This document shows, piece after piece, positions 35,313 through 42,892 of a DNA stretch of 64,000 nucleotides. The stretch's first letter is position 1. Every line of letters starts with the position of its first letter. The DNA lies in the NCBI RefSeq assembly GCF_003289645.1, contig NZ_QLYX01000003.1, forward strand, positions 62,001-126,000. The letters are read 5' to 3'. Source of the stretch: Actinomadura craniellae. GTDB taxonomy: Bacteria > Actinomycetota > Actinomycetes > Streptosporangiales > Streptosporangiaceae. The notes below the pieces were generated by a model, which had not been told where the DNA came from, did not search any database, and saw nothing but the letters and a program-made list of their open reading frames with translations. A program made the position numbers and the translations under genes.

Positions 35313-35642
35313 TTTCTGCACTCAGCTTCCTCGCGGGCCGAGAACGACAAGTCCTCCAGAAGGAACATCCCGCGCAACCGGGCGCTGGCCCATCGCGCCA
35401 ACCGGCACCGGGCGCGCCAGGTGCTCGCGGCGGCCAAGGGTGTGCCGGACGCGGTCGTCGAGGACGCCGTCGAGCAGCGGTTGAAGTCCCGCTGGCCGAA
35501 GGTCTGGCAGAAGGCGCCCGACTCCCCGCTGGGCGAAGCCGTCACCTACCGGCTGGAACGCCGCGTCCAGTTGGGGATCGATGAACCTGAGGGGGCGGCG
35601 AGCCGGATCGAGCGGATCCAGCGGCGCCGGCGCCGCGGGTAG
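35313..35642 (+). pseudogene. Truncated ORF of unknown origin beside the Tn3 remnant
   Basis: An open frame of about 109 codons without a usable start near its 5' end reads AENDKSSRRNIPRNRALAHR, ARQVLAAAKGVPDAVVEDAV, RWPKVWQKAPDSPLGEAVTY and RLERRVQLGIDEPEG before an Arg-rich end at TAG. It looks like the coding remainder of a gene whose 5' part was removed, perhaps on transposon insertion. The only GTG start (35421) would give 73 residues. I do not recognise the family. Confidence 0.35.
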
Positions 35643-35920
35643 CGCCGCGGCCGACTGTCCGCGGCAGCCGGGCACCGCACGGGTCGCTTCTTCGCCGGTC
35701 TGTGCCGGTCTGTGCCGGTCGTGCTCGGCCGCCGGGTGGGATGTTTCCTGCCGGTCCGTGTTGGTCGTGTTCGGCCGCCGCGGGGGGACAGGCCCGCCCG
35801 CTCACCATCAGTACCGTGCCAAGGCCAGCCGTGCTCGTCGCTTCGTGGGCCGCGTGTTCCACGCGGGTCGTTATCGCGACGCTTCGGCTCGGAGCCGTCC
35901 GGCCGGGGTCGTTCGGTGGT
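35643..35920. other. Intergenic, no gene seen
   Basis: The 278 bases hold short direct repeats of TGTGCCGGTC (35700-35722) and TTCGGCCGCCG-like stretches (35728-35780), but no ORF with family similarity and no clear terminator. Confidence 0.4.
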
Positions 35921-37213
35921 TCAGCCCAGGAGGTGGTACAGGTCGGCGCGGGCGACCATGGGGAGTTCGGCGATGCGGGTCGCGGCGGACTCCGGGTCGT
36001 GCACCGGGGTGTCGTCGAGTACCCCGCAGGTCAGGGTGCGCCCGGTGCGGGCGGCGGTGAAGGGGCCGATGCGGGCGATCCCGGCGCGCTGCTCGCCGAG
36101 CGTGGCGAGCAGCGCGCCCAGGGCCGAATCGGGTCCGCTCTCCCGGGCGGCGACCAGCAGTTCCCGGGCCACCTCGGCCGGGGGCCGGCCGGACAGGTGG
36201 TAGACCGTGTGCCAGGGGCGGTCGTCGAGGGCCTCCTCGCGCAGCCGCACCCGCAGCCCGGCCTCCTTGAGGCAACGCTCGTACGCGGCGGCGAGCAGGG
36301 GTTCGTCCACCGGGTCGTCGCCGAGCAGCAGGCCGTGCACGGTGTCGTCGGCCTGGTCCAGCCGGTCGAACAGTTCCCGGCGCAGCCCGTTCATCGTGGA
36401 CTCCACCGTGTCCAGCGACCGGGCCAGCGCCGGAACCGACTCCTGGTCCCGTTCGAGCACGTCCACCCGCTCCACCAGCCCGCCGGCGCCCTCGACGCCG
36501 CCCCGCGCCTCCAGCGCGGCGACCCGCGCGGCCAGCTCGCTCGTGTCCTCGGTGCGGCTTTTCGCCTCCAGCGCGGCGATCCGCGCGATCAGCTCGTCCG
36601 CGTGCTCGCCGGGGCCGCCGGCCTCCAGCGCCGCCACCCGTGCGGCCTCCGCTTCCGCGAAAGTGTTCCGCGCCTCTAGCGCGGCGACCCGGTCGGCCAG
36701 CTCGGCGGTCTGCTCGTCCCGGGCTTCGGGTGCCGTGGGGGCGCCGGCCGCGCTCTCCAGGGCAGCCACCCGGGCCGCGAGGCCGGTGCCGTCCGCGGCG
36801 GCGGCCTCCAGCGCGGTGAGGCGGGTCGTGAGCTCGGTCAGGGCGTCGAGGGCCCGGGTGTTCGGCGGGCCGCCGGACGGCTCGGCGGCGAGCTCCAGCG
36901 CGGTGAGGCGGGCGGAGAGTCGGGTGATGCGCTGGGCGGTCTCGGCGCCGTCGGACGACTCCAGTTGCGCGACCCGGTCGGCCAGCTCGTCGATCCGGTC
37001 GCCGGTGTCCGGCCGGTCGGCGAGCGGGGCGGGGTCCGCCTCCCGCCCGCCGGCGAGCCGGGTGTACAACTCGCCGACCCGTTCGTCCAGGCCGCGCACC
37101 TCGCCGCGCAGCGCGCGCAGGTCGGCCTGCGTGTTGGGCAGCCGCCGGTCGAACGCCAGATACAGCTCCCGGCCGGCGATGGCCAGGCACAGGAGAACCA
37201 CGATGTAGGTCAT
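35921..37213 (-). CDS. Membrane-anchored long coiled-coil protein, unknown C-terminal domain
   Basis: The 430-residue protein starts with one membrane helix (TYIVVLLCLAIAGRELYLAF). A coiled coil follows (about 25-290), built from many heptad units such as ADRVAQLES, AARVAALES, ADRVAALEA, ARIAALEAK and AARVAALEA. The C-terminal domain (about 300-430) is globular, with YERCLKEAGLRVRLREEALD, PWHTVYHLSGRPPAEVAREL and GPFTAARTGRTLTCGVLDD. It resembles spacer-type scaffold proteins. It lies just downstream of the M16 peptidase pair on the same strand, 41 bases away, so they may form one operon. Confidence 0.7.
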   Translation of the reverse strand: MTYIVVLLCLAIAGRELYLAFDRRLPNTQADLRALRGEVRGLDERVGELYTRLAGGREADPAPLADRPDTGDRIDELADRVAQLESSDGAETAQRITRLSARLTALELAAEPSGGPPNTRALDALTELTTRLTALEAAAADGTGLAARVAALESAAGAPTAPEARDEQTAELADRVAALEARNTFAEAEAARVAALEAGGPGEHADELIARIAALEAKSRTEDTSELAARVAALEARGGVEGAGGLVERVDVLERDQESVPALARSLDTVESTMNGLRRELFDRLDQADDTVHGLLLGDDPVDEPLLAAAYERCLKEAGLRVRLREEALDDRPWHTVYHLSGRPPAEVARELLVAARESGPDSALGALLATLGEQRAGIARIGPFTAARTGRTLTCGVLDDTPVHDPESAATRIAELPMVARADLYHLLG

Positions 37214-37254
37214 GAGTTCCTCGGAGCAGGGTCGGCTGGCACGACCCTAACCGC

Positions 37255-38610
37255 TCATTCCGCGGAAATGACGGTGACCGCGGAGAATTTAAGCTCTTCC
37301 AAGGACTCTCTGATCTGCGAAGCGTCACCTACAGCGACAACAGTGAGCGATTCGGGTGATACGTGTGCAGCGTACGCACGGGCGACGTCCTCGGGCGTCA
37401 CCTCCCGTACCGCGTCGATGTACCGGCGCGGATGGTCGGCACCCAGCCCGGCGGCGAGCGCGTCGGCGAGTTCCGCGGCGACCGCGCGGGCCGTCTCGTA
37501 CTCGGCGGGCGCCCGGTCGGCGAGGGCGCTGACCGCGGTGGCCCGCTCCTCGGCGGTGATGCCACGCTCGACGACGCCGCGCAGCTCGGTGAGCGTGTCG
37601 GCGACGGCGGCCGCGGTGACCTCGGTGTGCACGGACCCCTGCGCGACGAACAGCCCGCAGTGCCGCATCCGCATCAGCCCGGCCCGGAAGCCGTAGGTGT
37701 AGCCCTTCTCCTCGCGGAGCACCGCGTTCAGCCGGGAGGTCAGCCCCCCGCCCAGTACCCGGGCCGCCACGGTCAGCGGGGCCCAGTCGGCGTGGTCGCG
37801 CGGCGGCACGCCGTGCGCGAACGCCAGGTAGGTCTGGACCGACCCGGGCCGGTCGACCACCACCAGCCGGGGGCCGGCGGTGGGCGGCGTGGTGTCGGCG
37901 GCGGGCAGCGCCGCGCCGGTGGAGGTCCAGTCGCCCAGCGCGGCCGACAGCAGCGCGTCGACGTCGAGACCGGACAGGTCGCCGGCGACCACCGCGTTCG
38001 CCTGCACCGGGTCGATCGCGGCGTAGAAGGCGCGCACGTCGGCGCCGGTCAGCGCGCCCACGCTCTCGGGGCGGCCGCCGGTCGGCCGGGAGATGCGGCT
38101 GCCGGCCGGGAACATGGTGGTGCGCAGCTCCCGGTGCGCCCGGCTGCCGGGGTCGGCGTCCTCCTGGGCGATCTCCTCCTGGCGCTCGCGGATCAGCCGG
38201 CGCACGTCGGCGTCGTCCAGCGCCGGGCCGCGCAGCACCTCACCGAGCAGGTCGAGGGCGGCGGGCAGCCGGGTGACGGGCACGTCCAGCGCGATCCGCA
38301 GCGCGGTGAGGTCGGCCGACGCGTTCAGGGTGGCGCCGAGCCGGTCGAGGGCGGCGGCCAGCCGGGTGCCCCCGCCGGGCGAGGTGCCCTCCAGCAGCGC
38401 CCGCGCCGTCAGCGTGGCGACGCCGTCGCGGTCCGCGGGCTCCCGGGCGGCCCCGGCGGGCAGCACGAGCCGGACCGCGGCGAGCCGCCGCCCGGGCAGG
38501 TCGCAGCGGAGCGTGCCGAGCCCCGCGCCGAGCCGGCCGGAGGTGCCGGTCGGGAACGCCCAGGCCGGGATCGGGCCCGGAACGGGCCGGGGCGGAAAGT
38601 CGATCTTCAA
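37255..38610 (-). CDS. M16 family peptidase-like protein lacking the zinc motif
   Basis: The 451-residue protein has the two-lobed M16 (pitrilysin/MPP) fold, recognisable from DGVATLTARALLEGTSPGG, GYTYGFRAGLMRMRHCGLF and TRLPAALDLLGEVLRGPAL. The HxxEH zinc signature is absent, so it should be a non-catalytic partner, as in MPP-alpha or the PqqF-like pairs. The TTG start at 38610 is supported by GGAGGAG five bases upstream and overlaps the stop of the catalytic M16 gene (TTGA). The pair would form a hetero-oligomeric protease cavity. Confidence 0.85.
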   Translation of the reverse strand: MKIDFPPRPVPGPIPAWAFPTGTSGRLGAGLGTLRCDLPGRRLAAVRLVLPAGAAREPADRDGVATLTARALLEGTSPGGGTRLAAALDRLGATLNASADLTALRIALDVPVTRLPAALDLLGEVLRGPALDDADVRRLIRERQEEIAQEDADPGSRAHRELRTTMFPAGSRISRPTGGRPESVGALTGADVRAFYAAIDPVQANAVVAGDLSGLDVDALLSAALGDWTSTGAALPAADTTPPTAGPRLVVVDRPGSVQTYLAFAHGVPPRDHADWAPLTVAARVLGGGLTSRLNAVLREEKGYTYGFRAGLMRMRHCGLFVAQGSVHTEVTAAAVADTLTELRGVVERGITAEERATAVSALADRAPAEYETARAVAAELADALAAGLGADHPRRYIDAVREVTPEDVARAYAAHVSPESLTVVAVGDASQIRESLEELKFSAVTVISAE

Positions 38611-39863
38611 GCTGCTCCTCCGTAGGTGACGACGGCGCGGGCGCCCGGGGCGAGCCAGTGCGCGGCGGCCGCCCGGATGTCGGCGGCATCGACGGCGGCG
38701 GCGCGTTCCGGAGCGGTGAACACCCGGTTCGGGTCGCCGAACAGCGTGGCGTTGTGGGACAGCCCGTCGGCCAGCCCGGTGACGGTCTCGGTCTGCGCCA
38801 GGTAGGCGCGCTCGGCCTGGGCGACGGCCCGCACGGTCTCGTCGTGGGACGGGCCCTCGGTCGCGAAGGCGGCCAGTTCCTCGTCCAGGACGTCGGCGAG
38901 CACGCCCAGGTCGGGACCGATGGCCTCGACGATCGCCACCGACGGCCCCGCGGCCAGCCGGGTCACCCCGGCCCAGACCTCGGTGGCGATCTCGTCGCGG
39001 CGCACCATCCGGTCGTACAGCCGGGAACCGGTTCCGCCGCCCAGGATCTCCAGGGCGTGGTCGAGGGCCTCGATCTCCGCGGTGCCGTCGGAGGGCAGCG
39101 GGAACATCGCGAAGTAGGCGGGGGAGGGCACTTCCTCGTCGACCTTCTCGACGCGGAGTTCGGCCAGCCGGTCGCCGGGGGCGGGCCGGGCGGGCGGTGC
39201 GGCAGGGCCGGCGGGCACCGGGCCGAAGTAGCGCTCGGCCGCGGCCAGGGCGGCCGCCGGATCGACGTCGCCGACGATCGACAGCACGGCGTTCCCGGGG
39301 GCGTACCAGGTGGCGAAGAAGTCGGTGCAGTCGGTCAGCGTGGTGGCGTCGAGGTCGTCCATGGACCCGATCGGGGTGTGCGCGTACGGGTGCCCGGCCG
39401 GGAAGGTCAGCGCGCACAACCGCTCGAACGCGGTGCCGTACGGCTGGTTGTCGTAGCGCTGCCGGCGCTCGTTCTTGACCACGTCGCGCTGGTTGTCGAG
39501 GTTGGCCTGGGTGAGGGCGGCAGGCAGCGTGCCCATCCGGTCGGCCTCCAGCCAGAGCGCCAGTTCGAGGTGGCTGACGGGGACGGTCTCGTAGTAGTTG
39601 GTGCGTTCGAACGAGGTGCTCGCGTTGAACGTGGCCCCGGCGGCCTCCAGCAGGGCGGCGTGCTCGCCCTCGGCGACGCCGCCCGAGCCCTGGAACATCA
39701 GGTGCTCGAACAGGTGCGCCAGCCCGGTACGGCCGGCCTGCTCATGCCGCGAGCCGACCCCGTACCAGATGTTCACGGCGGCCAGTGGTACCACGTGGTC
39801 CTCGCGGATCACCACGCGTAGCCCATTGCCGAGCGTGTGCTCGTGCAGCGGCTGCTCTGCCAC
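38607..39863 (-). CDS. M16 family zinc metallopeptidase (catalytic)
   Basis: The 418-residue protein has the inverted zinc motif H50-L-F-E53-H54 (AHLFEHLMFQGSGG) and the distal ligand Glu132 (KNERRQRYD), with the R/Y substrate region GGGTGSRLYDRMVRRDE. It is thus an active processing-peptidase-like enzyme that degrades or trims peptides; no signal peptide is seen, so it may be cytoplasmic. GTG at 39863 follows GGGGAG. It is coupled to the inactive homologue downstream. Confidence 0.9.
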   Translation of the reverse strand: MAEQPLHEHTLGNGLRVVIREDHVVPLAAVNIWYGVGSRHEQAGRTGLAHLFEHLMFQGSGGVAEGEHAALLEAAGATFNASTSFERTNYYETVPVSHLELALWLEADRMGTLPAALTQANLDNQRDVVKNERRQRYDNQPYGTAFERLCALTFPAGHPYAHTPIGSMDDLDATTLTDCTDFFATWYAPGNAVLSIVGDVDPAAALAAAERYFGPVPAGPAAPPARPAPGDRLAELRVEKVDEEVPSPAYFAMFPLPSDGTAEIEALDHALEILGGGTGSRLYDRMVRRDEIATEVWAGVTRLAAGPSVAIVEAIGPDLGVLADVLDEELAAFATEGPSHDETVRAVAQAERAYLAQTETVTGLADGLSHNATLFGDPNRVFTAPERAAAVDAADIRAAAAHWLAPGARAVVTYGGAA

Positions 39864-39971
39864 GGAGCGCTCCCCTTCCGCTGGCGCGTCGGCCGGGGCG
39901 CGCCGTGCGGAGCGCCTGTACCGGCCATTGATTCCCGGTTTGCACCGTACCGGCTCGGGGGCGCGCTCGGA

Positions 39972-40325
39972 TCAGGACGCGGTACCGCTGTGCGCTGCGA
40001 CGGCCTCCTCGACGGAGTCGTAGAGCACGAAGATCTTGGTGAGCTGGGTGACGTGGAAGACGCGGCGCACGCGCTCGTTCCCTCCGACGAAGGACAGCGT
40101 GCCGTTCCGCGCGCGCAGCCGGTGGAAGATCCCCACCAGCACGCCCAGCCCGGTGGAGTCGAGGAAGGTGACGCCGCCCAGGTCCACGACCAGGTGCAGG
40201 GCGCCCCCGTCGATCACCTCCAGCAGGGTCTCGCGCAGCCGGGGGCTGCTGAAGACGTCGACCTCGCCGGTCACCTCGATGACCGTGAGATCCTTCTCAA
40301 CGCGTTGCTCGACGGCGAAATCCAC
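39972..40325 (-). CDS. STAS domain anti-sigma factor antagonist
   Basis: The 117-residue protein is a SpoIIAA/RsbV-like STAS domain: TVIEVTGEVDVFSSPRLRETL and VTFLDSTGLGVLVGIFHRL, with Ser57 as the predicted phospho-acceptor. The unphosphorylated form binds an RsbW-like ATPase and frees a sigma factor; SpoIIE-type phosphatases reset it. Several such ATPases and two such phosphatases are encoded in this window, though none is adjacent in an operon. GTG at 40325 follows GGAGAG. Confidence 0.9.
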   Translation of the reverse strand: MDFAVEQRVEKDLTVIEVTGEVDVFSSPRLRETLLEVIDGGALHLVVDLGGVTFLDSTGLGVLVGIFHRLRARNGTLSFVGGNERVRRVFHVTQLTKIFVLYDSVEEAVAAHSGTAS

Positions 40326-40417
40326 GAACTCTCCATGCCTCTCGTCGGCGGTCGCGATCCTGTCCCGCTGGCCACGGGGCTGTCGCTATACCCGCACAAA
40401 CGCGTTCTATCCAGAAG

Positions 40418-40633
40418 TCACCTGCGCGCGCCGCGCACCTCGATCGACGCGAGGAGCTCCGCGGTGGCGGCCGCGACGGCGTCCACGGCGCGGTCGAAGG
40501 CTTCGGCGTTGTGCGCGGCCGGCGCGCGGAATCCGGAGATCTTACGGACGTACTGCAGGGCGGCTGCGCGCACGTCCTCCTCGGTGACGTCGTCCTCGAA
40601 CGGCGGGCGGAGGGTCTTGATGCTGCGGCACAT
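40418..40633 (-). CDS. DUF2277 family protein
   Basis: The 71-residue protein begins MCRSIKTLRPPFEDDVTEED, then AAALQYVRKISGFRAPAAHN, the signature of the small DUF2277 family, which often carries this N-terminal Cys-Arg and a helix-rich fold. The function is unknown. ATG at 40633 gives the family start. Just upstream lies the 88-bp tandem repeat array. Confidence 0.82.
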   Translation of the reverse strand: MCRSIKTLRPPFEDDVTEEDVRAAALQYVRKISGFRAPAAHNAEAFDRAVDAVAAATAELLASIEVRGARR

Positions 40634-40671
40634 GACCGCATTCTGCCCCGGGCCACCGACAACGGCGCCGT

Positions 40672-40966
40672 CCCTCGGCTCAGGCCGTGCCGTTGCCGCC
40701 TTCGCCTCGGTCGTTTGCTGCGCGGACCGCTCGTCCCTCGCGGGCCGCTCCGCGCACTCCCTCGGCTCAGGCTGTGCTGGTCTCCGCCCTCGCCTCGGTC
40801 GTTTGCTGCGCGGACCGCTCGTCCCTCGCGGGCCGCTCGTCCCTCGCGGGCCGCTCCGCGCACTCCCTCGGCTCAGGCTGTGCTGGTCTCCGCCCTCGCC
40901 TCGGTCGTTTGCTGCGCGGACCGCTCGTCCCTCGCGGGCCGCTCCGCGCACTCCCTCGGCTCAGGC
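40672..40966. repeat. Tandem array of an 87-106 bp repeat
   Basis: Units begin CCCTCGGCTCAGG at 40672, 40759, 40865 and (partial) 40953. The second unit is longer because an 18-20 bp piece around CTCGTCCCTCGCGGGCCG is duplicated inside it. Each unit contains GCGCGGA and TCCGCGC, which can pair. The array starts at the stop codon of the ATPase gene at 40961 (minus strand, TGAGCCGAGGG), and a further diverged copy lies at 46568-46668. Confidence 0.85.
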
Positions 40967-41506
40967 GGGGACGTGGAAGAGGGCCCAGACGACCTTGCCG
41001 CCGGGGGCGAGGCCGCGCCAGCCCCAGCGGGCGCTGAAGGAGTCGACGAGGTGCAGCCCGCGGCCTGTCTCGGCCACGAAGTCGGGTTCCCGGCGCATCG
41101 GCGCGCTGGACGCGGCGTCCATGATTCCGCAGAGCACCCAGGAGTACTGCCGCAGCAGCCGTAGCCGGATCGAGGTCCGCTCGGCGGCCTTGGGGCAGGG
41201 CGGGAGGCTGTGCCGCAGCGCGTTGGTGACCAGTTCGGTGACGACCAGGCCGACGTCGTCGGCGAGGGCGCCCATGTCCCAGCCGCCCAGCGTCCGGGTG
41301 GCGAAGTGCCGGGCGGCCGTTACCGAATCGAGCTCCGGCGTCACGGTGAACGAGGGGTCGTGCCACTCACTGATGAGCGATGCCAGCGCGCTTTCGAGGT
41401 AGGGCGGGAGCTCGTCGGACTCGGGTACCGGCACGGCTGGGCTCGCTGCATCAGCCGAGGTGGGAGCAGTTTCCAGCACCTCGTTGCGCGCCTGGCGTGA
41501 CGTCAT
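40961..41506 (-). CDS. RsbW-like ATP-binding protein of a whiJ-type cluster
   Basis: The 181-residue protein has an N-box VVTELVTNALRHS and a G-box ETGRGLHLVDSFSARWGW, so it is a GHKL ATPase of the anti-sigma/serine-kinase type, preceded by an Ala/Pro-rich stretch. It is divergent from an XRE/DUF5753 regulator gene followed by a DUF397 gene; this arrangement matches the Streptomyces whiJ/abaA type of developmental-regulator cluster. The start is uncertain (41506, 41521 or 41599). Its stop codon is the first codon of the 88-bp repeat array. Confidence 0.78.
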   Translation of the reverse strand: MTSRQARNEVLETAPTSADAASPAVPVPESDELPPYLESALASLISEWHDPSFTVTPELDSVTAARHFATRTLGGWDMGALADDVGLVVTELVTNALRHSLPPCPKAAERTSIRLRLLRQYSWVLCGIMDAASSAPMRREPDFVAETGRGLHLVDSFSARWGWRGLAPGGKVVWALFHVPA

Positions 41507-41771
41507 CCTCAGACCCCGCATGTGATCTCGTCGTGCGGCCGTGGCAGATAAGTCCTGTGCGTTATCCTGCGCATCGTAGCGTGCTAATGCAAGCCCCAAT
41601 GCACGTGCATTTGCTCAGTGCATGGACGGGAGGTCAGTTCGTCAGGCACAGTCCGCCCGACTTGAGGCCGTACCACCGGAGGGGAGTGGCACACTTGGTG
41701 CGCTGTTCGCGATCCGGTGGCCGAGCGGGCGGCGAGACACCGTACGGTCACCACAGCCGGAGGGACGGGTC

Positions 41772-42641
41772 GTGACCCCTGCCGATGCGTCGGGACCGGG
41801 TTCGACCGTGCGCCGCATCCTGCTCGGCTCGGAGTTGCGCCGGCTGCGCGAGTCCCGCGGCGTGAGCCGCCCGGAGGCCGGATACGCCATCCGCGCATCG
41901 GAATCCAAGATCAGCCGGATGGAGCTCGGCCGCGTCAGCTTCAAGGAACGGGACGTCGCCGACCTGCTCACCCTGTACGGGGTCGCCGACCGGGACGAAC
42001 GCGACTCCCTGCTGCGCATGGCCAAGGAGGCCAACACCCCCGGCTGGTGGCACCGCTACACCGAGGTGCTGCCGCACTGGTTCCAGACCTATGTCGGCCT
42101 CGAAGAGGCGGCCTCGATGATCCGCACCTACGAGCTCCAGTTCGTGCCCGGGCTGCTGCAGTGCGAGTCCTACGCCCGCGCGGTCATCCGCCAGGGCAAC
42201 GCCGAGGCGGACGAGGCCGAGATCGACCAGCGGGTCGACCTGCGGATGCGGCGCCAGCGCCGGCTGACCGAGCCCGCCGCCCCCCGGCTGTGGGCGGTAC
42301 TGGACGAGGCCGCGCTGCGCCGGCCCATCGGCGGCCCCGAGGTGATGCGGGAACAGTTCGAGCACCTCATCGCCATGTCCAAGCTCACCAACGTCACCAT
42401 CCAGGTGATGCCGTTCCAGTTCGGTGGGCACGCGGCCGAGGGCGGGGCCTTCTCCCTGCTGCGGTTCCCGCACTCCGACCTGCCGGACGTGGTGTACGTG
42501 GAGAACCTGATCGGTTCGCTGTACCTGGACAAGCGCGACGACGTCGACGTGTACCTCCAGGCGATGGAGCGGCTGTGCGTCGACAGCGCCACCCCGGAAC
42601 AGACGATCGAGTTCCTCGGAGACATGCTCGGGAGGACGTGA
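41772..42641 (+). CDS. XRE family regulator with DUF5753 (WhiJ-like)
   Basis: The 289-residue protein has an N-terminal helix-turn-helix (LLGSELRRLRESRGVSRPEAGYAIRASESKISRMELGRVSFKERD region) and a C-terminal DUF5753 domain with NTPGWWHRYTEVLPHWFQTYVGLEEAAS, YELQFVPGLLQCESYARAVI and EAALRRPIGGPEVM. Members are DNA-binding regulators of development or stress that pair with small DUF397 proteins. GTG at 41772 has GGAGGG upstream. The DUF397 gene begins 4 bases after its stop, and the ATPase gene is divergent. Confidence 0.9.
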   Translation: MTPADASGPGSTVRRILLGSELRRLRESRGVSRPEAGYAIRASESKISRMELGRVSFKERDVADLLTLYGVADRDERDSLLRMAKEANTPGWWHRYTEVLPHWFQTYVGLEEAASMIRTYELQFVPGLLQCESYARAVIRQGNAEADEAEIDQRVDLRMRRQRRLTEPAAPRLWAVLDEAALRRPIGGPEVMREQFEHLIAMSKLTNVTIQVMPFQFGGHAAEGGAFSLLRFPHSDLPDVVYVENLIGSLYLDKRDDVDVYLQAMERLCVDSATPEQTIEFLGDMLGRT

Positions 42642-42645
42642 GCCG

Positions 42646-42885
42646 ATGACGTACAACGGCGTGCCCGCGACCACGCTGCGCGGGGTCCGATGGCACAAGT
42701 CCCAGCGCAGCAACTCCCAGGGGAACTGCGTCGAACTCGCCGAACTCCCCGACGGCGGCATCGCGCTGCGCAACTCCCGCGACCCCGAGGGGCCCGCGCT
42801 CGTCTACACCCGCCCGGAGATCGAGGCGCTGATCCTCGGCGCCAAGGACGGCGACTTCGACAACCTCCTCGGCGTGCCCGGCTGA
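42646..42885 (+). CDS. DUF397 domain protein
   Basis: The 79-residue protein carries the DUF397 core: VRWHKSQRSNSQGNCVELAELPDGGIALRNSRDPEGPAL, with the typical W-x-K-S, N-C-V-E and R-x-S-x-x-P-x-G-P elements. DUF397 proteins are usually encoded right after XRE/DUF5753 regulators and are thought to modulate them. It is 4 bases behind the XRE gene and converges on the kinase gene. Confidence 0.9.
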   Translation: MTYNGVPATTLRGVRWHKSQRSNSQGNCVELAELPDGGIALRNSRDPEGPALVYTRPEIEALILGAKDGDFDNLLGVPG

Positions 42886-42892
42886 CCCCGGG

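Noticed and set aside
35322-35862. Minus-strand open frames beside the Tn3 remnant
   Set aside because: Arg/Ala/Gly-rich shadow composition, no start with a ribosome-binding site, no similarity I can recognise.
40672-40966. 88-bp repeats considered as a CRISPR array
   Set aside because: The units have no unique spacers and internal variation matches slippage; they read as a tandem repeat with a dispersed relative.
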